Assembly: GCA_913776045.1 (NCBI GenBank)
Contig: CAJYOI010000035.1
Span: forward strand, 1-38,027
DNA from: an uncultured Sphingomonas sp.
GTDB lineage: Bacteria; Pseudomonadota; Alphaproteobacteria; Sphingomonadales; Sphingomonadaceae
Direction of reading: 5' to 3'
DNA: 38,027 nt
Position numbers and translations under genes: made by a program. This document shows positions 33,999-38,027 of the stretch, piece by piece. The notes below the pieces were generated by a model. That model searched no databases. It had not been told where the DNA came from and saw nothing but the letters and a program-made list of their open reading frames with translations. Position 1 is the stretch's first letter. Every line of letters begins with the position of its first letter.

Positions 33999-34324
33999 CG
34001 CCGCGGCTGACGTCCGAGTTTCGCGTGAAGGCGCTGCTGCGCCGCGTTCACGACGCCGGCGGGTCGGCAATGGTGCTGGCAAAAGGCGATGCGATGGCGG
34101 GCGCGATCCTGATCGTCGCGCTGGAGCGTGGGCAGGCGCCGACCTGTTGGGAACGCGACTTTGCCGGCACCGGGCTCACCCGTTGTGGCCCGGCCGATAC
34201 CGACCCCCAAGATGTGGATGCCTATTGGCGGCGGCGGCTGCAGAGCGATCCTGACCTATGGGTGATCGAACTGGATATCGCAGCAGCCGAACGGTTCGCC
34301 GCTGAAACGATCGCGTCGAATTGA
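33995..34324 (+). CDS. DUF1491 family protein
   Basis: A 109-residue cytoplasmic protein of the alphaproteobacterial DUF1491 family; function unknown. It starts LTSEFRVKALLRRVHDAGGS, then AGAILIVALERG and DVDAYWRRRLQSDPDLWVIE, with the family's W-x-x-x near the end. ATGA overlap with the thioesterase suggests co-translation. The following 175 bp (34325-34499) contains no convincing gene. Confidence 0.88.
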   Translation: MTPRLTSEFRVKALLRRVHDAGGSAMVLAKGDAMAGAILIVALERGQAPTCWERDFAGTGLTRCGPADTDPQDVDAYWRRRLQSDPDLWVIELDIAAAERFAAETIASN

Positions 34325-34499
34325 CTCTGAACGCTGGATGACCGACAGGCCGGCTTCCTAAATTCGCGTTGTGCCGCGCGGGGTGCGATCCCGGTCGGTT
34401 ACGCAGTCGGGGGGATTACCCGCGACGGCTTCGAAGCAGGCGAAAAACGCCGCATCGTCCCAGCCGTCTCGCGTGCCAACCGCACATATACGAAGTTGC

Positions 34500-35183
34500 A
34501 TGTCGCTGTTCGCTCGTGCCGCATCCGCTGCGGCCGTTACCTTGTGTGCGGCCCTTCTGTTGGGCACCACCTCGCCGGGTTTCGCGCAGGAAGTTCCTTC
34601 CGCGCATGTCTCGACGCTCAATGCCCTGGCGCTGCCCCAGGTCCCGATGACGCCCACCGCGCCGGACGCTGCCGCAGCCGCCCCCCAAGCCCGTTTCCAG
34701 CCTGCCGTCATCCAGACGGTTCAGCCGCTCCCCACCGCGACCCCCGCCGTCGTCCAGGACGATGCGGACGAGGGCTATGACAGCCTGGCCGATGCCGTCG
34801 CCGACCAGTCGGCGGGTCTCGATGACGCCGAGATGCGCTGCCTCGCCGCCGGCGTCTATTTCGAATCGAAGGGCGAACCGCTCACCGGCCAGCTCGCGGT
34901 CGCGCAGACCATCATCAACCGCACAAAGTCGGGCCGTTTCCCCAAGTCGATCTGCGGCGTGCTGACCCAGGCGGGCCAGTTCTCGTTCGTGCGCGGCGGC
35001 AATGTCCCGACCGCCGAAGGCCGCGCCGGCTGGCAGACCGCGGTTGCGGTCGCCAAGGTCGCCGCCAACGATCTGTGGGACGGTGCAGCCGACAAGGCCC
35101 TGTATTTCCACGCTCGCCGCGTTTCGCCGGGCTGGCGCGCGACGAAGGTCGCTGCGATCGGCAACCACGTCTTCTATCGCTGA
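34500..35183 (+). CDS. SleB/CwlJ-type cell-wall hydrolase
   Basis: A 227-residue secreted peptidoglycan hydrolase. A signal peptide (about 1-30, ending PGFAQ) precedes a Pro/Ala-rich low-complexity linker. The C-terminal Hydrolase_2 domain (about 107-227) has DDAEMRCLAAGVYFESKGEP, with the Glu residues near YFESKGE as likely catalytic acids, LAVAQTIINRTKSGRFPKSI and CGVLTQAGQFSFVRGG. Alphaproteobacterial members are vegetative or division-related, since there are no spores. The ATG at 34500 starts the signal peptide; an in-frame start 43 codons upstream (34371) would add a hydrophilic stretch before it and is rejected. No good Shine-Dalgarno is seen. Confidence 0.88.
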   Translation: MSLFARAASAAAVTLCAALLLGTTSPGFAQEVPSAHVSTLNALALPQVPMTPTAPDAAAAAPQARFQPAVIQTVQPLPTATPAVVQDDADEGYDSLADAVADQSAGLDDAEMRCLAAGVYFESKGEPLTGQLAVAQTIINRTKSGRFPKSICGVLTQAGQFSFVRGGNVPTAEGRAGWQTAVAVAKVAANDLWDGAADKALYFHARRVSPGWRATKVAAIGNHVFYR

Positions 35184-35205
35184 GGCGCCCTGCGGGGTAG
35201 CCTGC

Positions 35206-35220
35206 GTTCGCAACATGTTC
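35206..35220 (+). promoter_or_regulatory. Probable LexA (SOS) operator for mmcB
   Basis: GTTCGCAACATGTTC: GTTC (35206-35209), seven bases, GTTC (35217-35220). This is exactly the direct-repeat GTTC-N7-GTTC LexA box of alphaproteobacteria. It lies 12 bases before the preferred mmcB ATG (35233) and covers the upstream ATG at 35215. Confidence 0.85.
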
Positions 35221-35224
35221 TACA

Positions 35225-35251
35225 GGGGCGCGATGGCTTCCATCGCGCCCC
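35225..35251 (+). repeat. 12-bp perfect hairpin enclosing the mmcB start codon
   Basis: Arms GGGGCGCGATGG (35225-35236) and CCATCGCGCCCC (35240-35251) around CTT. The ATG at 35233-35235 is inside the left arm. It could be a terminator for the upstream hydrolase gene or a translation-control structure for mmcB. Confidence 0.75.
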
Positions 35252-35745
35252 TTGACGTATCTGCACCTGATGCGGTCGACCGGCTGGTCGCGACCGACGT
35301 CGCGCGCGGTGTCTGCCGGATGCTGCTGCGCCACGACATCGTCGCGATCGCCGAAGTACCGCTCGACGGCGGCCGCCGCGCCGACCTCATGGCGATCGGG
35401 CCTAAGGGCGAGCTGGTGATCGTCGAGATCAAGGTCTCGCGCGCCGACCTGCTCGGCGATTGTAAATGGACCGACTATCTGCCGCACTGCGACCGCTTCT
35501 TCTGGGCGGTGCCCGCCGGGTTCGACACGACGCCGCTGGATGGAGCGGGATTCCTGCCCGAACGATCGGGGGTAATCGTCGCCGATCGCTACGACGCGGC
35601 GATCGTTCGCGAGGCGGCGGTCGTGGCGATGCCGGCGACCGCGCGGCGCAAGTGCACGACGGCCCTCGCTAGGCGTGCGGCGCGGCGGGTGATGGGGTTG
35701 GTGGATCCGGACGCGTTCGGTGCGGACGGCGTCGGCCGGCGATAG
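35233..35745 (+). CDS. mmcB: MmcB-family DNA repair protein (PD-(D/E)XK-like nuclease)
   Basis: A 170-residue protein like Caulobacter MmcB, an SOS-regulated mitomycin-C-resistance factor. The nuclease-like core has Glu41 in IAEVPLDGGRRADLMAI, Asp51, and Glu65-x-Lys67 in LVIVEIKVSRADLLGD, a PD-(D/E)XK layout. CKWTDYLPHCDRFFWAVP follows. The nominal longest frame begins at ATG 35215, but that codon lies in a LexA-type operator, so ATG 35233 is preferred. The transcript would then be leaderless or nearly so. A strong hairpin surrounds that start. It ends convergently with the ankyrin gene, after a terminator at 35774. Confidence 0.88.
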   Translation: MASIAPLDVSAPDAVDRLVATDVARGVCRMLLRHDIVAIAEVPLDGGRRADLMAIGPKGELVIVEIKVSRADLLGDCKWTDYLPHCDRFFWAVPAGFDTTPLDGAGFLPERSGVIVADRYDAAIVREAAVVAMPATARRKCTTALARRAARRVMGLVDPDAFGADGVGRR

Positions 35746-35773
35746 ACGGACGACGACTCGTCACGGCGGGCAG

Positions 35774-35794
35774 CGGATCGGCATCGCCGATCCG
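35774..35794. terminator. Hairpin between mmcB and the ankyrin gene
   Basis: Arms CGGATCGGC (35774-35782) and GCCGATCCG (35786-35794) with a 3-nt loop, in the 70-bp gap between convergent stops. Confidence 0.7.
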
Positions 35795-35815
35795 TCTGAT
35801 GGCGTGTCGCGATTC

Positions 35816-36415
35816 TTAAAGCTTCGGCCCCGAAACGCCGCGCGCGCTGGCCTTCGGCGCGTCGGTCAGCAGCTTCGTCAGCGCCGGCGAACGATTGTCC
35901 TGCCTGGCATAATCCCGCGCGGTCATGCCGGCGACGCGATCGGCCTGGTCGGGGTTCGCGCCGGCCTTCAGCAGCTTGTCGGCCAGGTCGAAGTTGCGCA
36001 GCTGCACCGCGCGGATCAGCGGCGTCTCGCCCGAGGTGTTGGGCAGGTTCAGGTTCGCCTTGCGGGTCAGCAGGCTGTCGATGCAGTCATCGCAATTGCC
36101 GTTGATCGCGATCATCAGCGACGTGTTGCCGCGCGCATCCTGCGCGTTGATCGCAGCGCCCCGGCTGAGCAGGAAACGGATATAGGTCGCGTCGTTGCGG
36201 CGCGTGACGATGTGCAGCGCGGTATCGCCGCTGCTCGCTTCCTTGGTGTTGATCAGCGTCGAACCCGGTTTGTCGAGCATCTGCGTCACCTTGGTGCCGT
36301 CGGCTTCCTTCACGGCCTTCAGGAACTCGTAGCTGTCGGACATGCGCTGCGCCGGCGCGGTGGCGGGCAGTGTGGCGACGGTCGCGGCGAGCATGAGGGC
36401 GAGGGGACGGATCAT
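35816..36415 (-). CDS. Exported ankyrin-repeat protein
   Basis: A 199-residue protein with a signal peptide (MIRPLALMLAATVATLPATA). About four ankyrin repeats follow: SSGDTALHIVTRRNDATYIR, then ARGNTSLMIAINGNCDDCID, then TSGETPLIRAVQLRNFDLAD, then MTARDYARQDNRSPALTKLL. Thus a periplasmic protein-binding role is likely, with partner unknown. ATG 36415 is preferred to the in-frame TTG two codons upstream. It is divergent from the SCO1 gene with about 72 bp between, which must hold both promoters. Confidence 0.9.
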   Translation of the reverse strand: MIRPLALMLAATVATLPATAPAQRMSDSYEFLKAVKEADGTKVTQMLDKPGSTLINTKEASSGDTALHIVTRRNDATYIRFLLSRGAAINAQDARGNTSLMIAINGNCDDCIDSLLTRKANLNLPNTSGETPLIRAVQLRNFDLADKLLKAGANPDQADRVAGMTARDYARQDNRSPALTKLLTDAPKASARGVSGPKL

Positions 36416-36487
36416 CGGCAAGTCGGGCCTTCATCTGATGGCTTGGGGTTGCAGCAGGCGGCCTATCAGATCATGGCTGGCGTTGCC

Positions 36488-37072
36488 ATGAACAGCTTGC
36501 TGATCCGCGCCCTGTCGCTTGCGCTTGCCCTGACCGCCTGCAATGGTGGGTCATCCAGTCTCCCGCCGCTAGCCGGCGCGCGCATCGGCGGGCCATTCAC
36601 CCTAACCGACGGCAGTGGCAAGACGGTCACCGACCGTGACTTCGCGGGGAAATATCGCATCGTCTATTTCGGCTACACTTTCTGCCCCGACGTCTGTCCG
36701 GTCGACGTCCAAACGATTGGCGCGGGGCTGAAGGCGTTCGAACAGCGCGATCCGGCCAAGGCGCGCGAGGTCGTGCCGATCTTCGTCACGGTCGATCCCG
36801 AACGCGATACGGCCCCGGTGGTGAAAGCCTTCGTCGCCAATTTCCATCCGCGGATGGTCGGGCTGACCGGCACGCCGCAACAGATCGCCGACGTCGCCAA
36901 GGCCTATGGCATCTTCTTTCAGAAGGGGAAGGTGTCGCCCGGCGGCGGTTACATGATGGACCATAGCCGCCAAGCCTATCTGATGGGCAAGGATGGCCAG
37001 CCGATCGCGCTGCTGCCGACCGAAAGCGGCGCGGAGAAGGTCGCCGACGAACTGCAACGCTGGGTCCGGTGA
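36488..37072 (+). CDS. SCO1/SenC-family copper chaperone lipoprotein
   Basis: Membrane-anchored thioredoxin-fold protein that loads copper into the CuA centre of cytochrome c oxidase. It has 194 residues. Lipobox LTAC places lipidated Cys18. The copper ligands are present: Cys66 and Cys70 in YTFCPDVCPVD and His159 in MMDHSRQAYL. FVTVDPERDTAPVVKAFV is a family signature. A second in-frame ATG at 36473 would add five residues; 36488 gives a cleaner lipoprotein signal. No oxidase genes are in the window. It overlaps the next gene by GTGA. Confidence 0.92.
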   Translation: MNSLLIRALSLALALTACNGGSSSLPPLAGARIGGPFTLTDGSGKTVTDRDFAGKYRIVYFGYTFCPDVCPVDVQTIGAGLKAFEQRDPAKAREVVPIFVTVDPERDTAPVVKAFVANFHPRMVGLTGTPQQIADVAKAYGIFFQKGKVSPGGGYMMDHSRQAYLMGKDGQPIALLPTESGAEKVADELQRWVR

Positions 37073-37509
37073 CAGACACCGATAGATTCTGGGAAACGAC
37101 GCCGCTCGCCAAGCTGGACCGCGCGCAGTGGGAGGCGTTGTGCGACGGGTGCGGCAAATGCTGCCTGCACAAGTTGGAGGACGAGGAGACGGGTGAGCTG
37201 ATGCCGACCAACGTCGCCTGCCGCCTGCTCGATCGGCGGATGGGCATGTGTTCGGATTACAAGCACCGTCACGCCTATGTCGCCGAATGCGTCCGGCTGA
37301 CCCCGCGGCTGGTCGACGAACTCGACTGGTTGCCTTCGACCTGCGCGTACCGGTTGCGCGGGGAAGGGCGGCCGTTGCCCGATTGGCATTACCTGGTCTG
37401 CGGCGACCGTGAGGCGGTGCATGTCGCGGGTGAGTCCACGCGCGGCTGGACGATCAGCGAGGACGATGCCGGGGACTTCGAACATCACCTGGTCGAGCGG
37501 GAGTTGTGA
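37069..37509 (+). CDS. YcgN-type cysteine-cluster protein (UPF0260)
   Basis: A 146-residue member of the YcgN/UPF0260 family; function not established. Eight cysteines make the probable Fe-S or Zn cluster: LCDGCGKCCLHKLEDEE near the N-terminus, then CRLLD, MCSDYKHR, ECVRL, TCAYR. The family ending GESTRGWTISE is present. The GTG start overlaps the SCO1 stop (GTGA) and its own end overlaps the next gene the same way. Confidence 0.9.
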   Translation: MTDTDRFWETTPLAKLDRAQWEALCDGCGKCCLHKLEDEETGELMPTNVACRLLDRRMGMCSDYKHRHAYVAECVRLTPRLVDELDWLPSTCAYRLRGEGRPLPDWHYLVCGDREAVHVAGESTRGWTISEDDAGDFEHHLVEREL

Positions 37510-38027
37510 GCGCAGGCGCCGACGTCGAGGTCGTCCGCCACCCCCGCGCGCGGCGGATGAAGCTGGCGTTCGATCCGGCGAGCGGCCGCGTGCGACTGGT
37601 GCTGCCGACACGTGCCAAGCTGGCGGCGGGGCTGGCGTGGGTCGAGGAACATCGCGGCTGGATCGCGGCGCAACAGGCGAAACTGCCGGAAGGGCGGCCG
37701 TTCGTGCCCGGCGCGGTGGTGCCGATCGGTGGCGATGACGTCATGCTGGCATGGAACGACGCCGGGCCGCGCACGCCGCGGCTGGCCGACGGCCACCTGA
37801 TCGTCGGCGGGCCGCGCGAAGGGTTCGAGGCGCGGATCGCCCGCTGGTTGCGGCGCGAGGCGCTGCGCGTGCTGTCGGCGGAGACGGCCGAATATGCCGT
37901 GAAGGCCGGCGTGACGGTCAGCGCGGTCGGCGTTGGCGACACGCGATCGCGGTGGGGCAGCTGCGCGTCAACGGGCGCGATCCGCTATAGCTGGCGACTG
38001 ATCCTGGCACCGCCCGCCGTGCGCCGC
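37506..38027 (+). CDS. YgjP-like (DUF45) metallopeptidase-domain protein, C-terminus beyond right edge
   Basis: The first 174 residues of a YgjP-type protein. RRMKLAFDPASGRVRLVLP is the usual N-terminal strand region, LAWVEEHRGWIAAQQAKLP follows, then TRSRWGSCASTGAIRYSWR and LILAPPAVRR. In this family the next residues normally form the HExxH zinc site, which lies just outside the window. The GTG at 37506 overlaps the YcgN-type stop (GTGA), so it is the third gene of that operon. Confidence 0.88.
   Translation, partial: MSAGADVEVVRHPRARRMKLAFDPASGRVRLVLPTRAKLAAGLAWVEEHRGWIAAQQAKLPEGRPFVPGAVVPIGGDDVMLAWNDAGPRTPRLADGHLIVGGPREGFEARIARWLRREALRVLSAETAEYAVKAGVTVSAVGVGDTRSRWGSCASTGAIRYSWRLILAPPAVRR

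Noticed and set aside
34358-34501. Small minus-strand frame of 47 codons overlapping the SleB-type start
   Set aside because: It reads like a plausible peptide (DGWDDAAFFACFEAVAG) with good codon use. However, it has no ribosome-binding site, and its longer version lies inside the hydrolase gene on the other strand. It may be a remnant.

Overview
This window is the replication-origin neighbourhood of an alphaproteobacterial chromosome, most likely from a sphingomonad (Sphingomonas or a close relative). The DNA is G+C-rich with strong third-position G/C. The gene order mnmE-mnmG-rsmG-parA-parB, rho-hemJ-hemE | ppsR-maf-aroE-coaE-dnaQ is the classic alphaproteobacterial origin layout, with the origin between hemE and the DUF299 gene as in Caulobacter. 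Small markers (DUF3576 before leuS, DUF1491, DUF6489, an SleB-type hydrolase, MmcB) fit the same group. No insertion sequence, phage gene or CRISPR array is visible.

Layout. 1-5 kb, minus strand: ribA (cut by the window edge), xth, lolA and ftsK. 5-12.4 kb is mixed: an exported TPR-like protein, a UbiH-family hydroxylase, a GH25 lysozyme gene broken by an in-frame TGA, a Lon-N-domain protein, a thioredoxin/TPR protein, tRNA-Gly(GCC), a DUF72 protein, a HAD phosphatase, a PLP homeostasis protein and a ThiE/TenI-like protein. 12.4-17.8 kb holds a candidate outer-membrane protein and the plus-strand operon DUF3576-leuS-lptE-holA. 17.8-23.5 kb, minus strand, is one tightly overlapped operon: DUF6489, mnmE, mnmG, rsmG, parA, parB. 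Three parS-like palindromes lie in it. 23.6-25.4 kb has a dienelactone hydrolase, a TerC-family membrane protein and a PilZ protein. 25.5-28.5 kb, minus strand, is rho, hemJ and hemE. 28.5-28.8 kb is the predicted oriC. 28.8-38.0 kb, plus strand except for one ankyrin gene, is ppsR-maf-aroE-coaE-dnaQ, hpf-ptsN, a thioesterase, DUF1491, an SleB-type hydrolase, mmcB, an SCO1 protein, a YcgN-type protein and a metallopeptidase cut by the right edge.

How it fits together. DnaA-box-like sites and an A+T-rich stretch mark where forks would start. ParA/ParB with parS sites 6.7-9.1 kb from that point form the origin segregation system, and FtsK serves terminus processing. Most housekeeping genes on either side point away from the origin, co-directional with the forks; DUF3576-leuS-lptE-holA is head-on. 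Genes are very often linked by 4-base stop/start overlaps (ATGA or GTGA), which implies translational coupling.

Most worth checking: the oriC region; the three parS sites; a GTTC-N7-GTTC SOS operator in front of mmcB, which also moves its start codon, followed by a 12-bp hairpin enclosing that start; the single stop codon in the GH25 gene; an inverted repeat that hides the dnaQ ribosome-binding site with the coaE stop codon in its loop; and a thiE-like reading frame that runs through a terminator-like hairpin.
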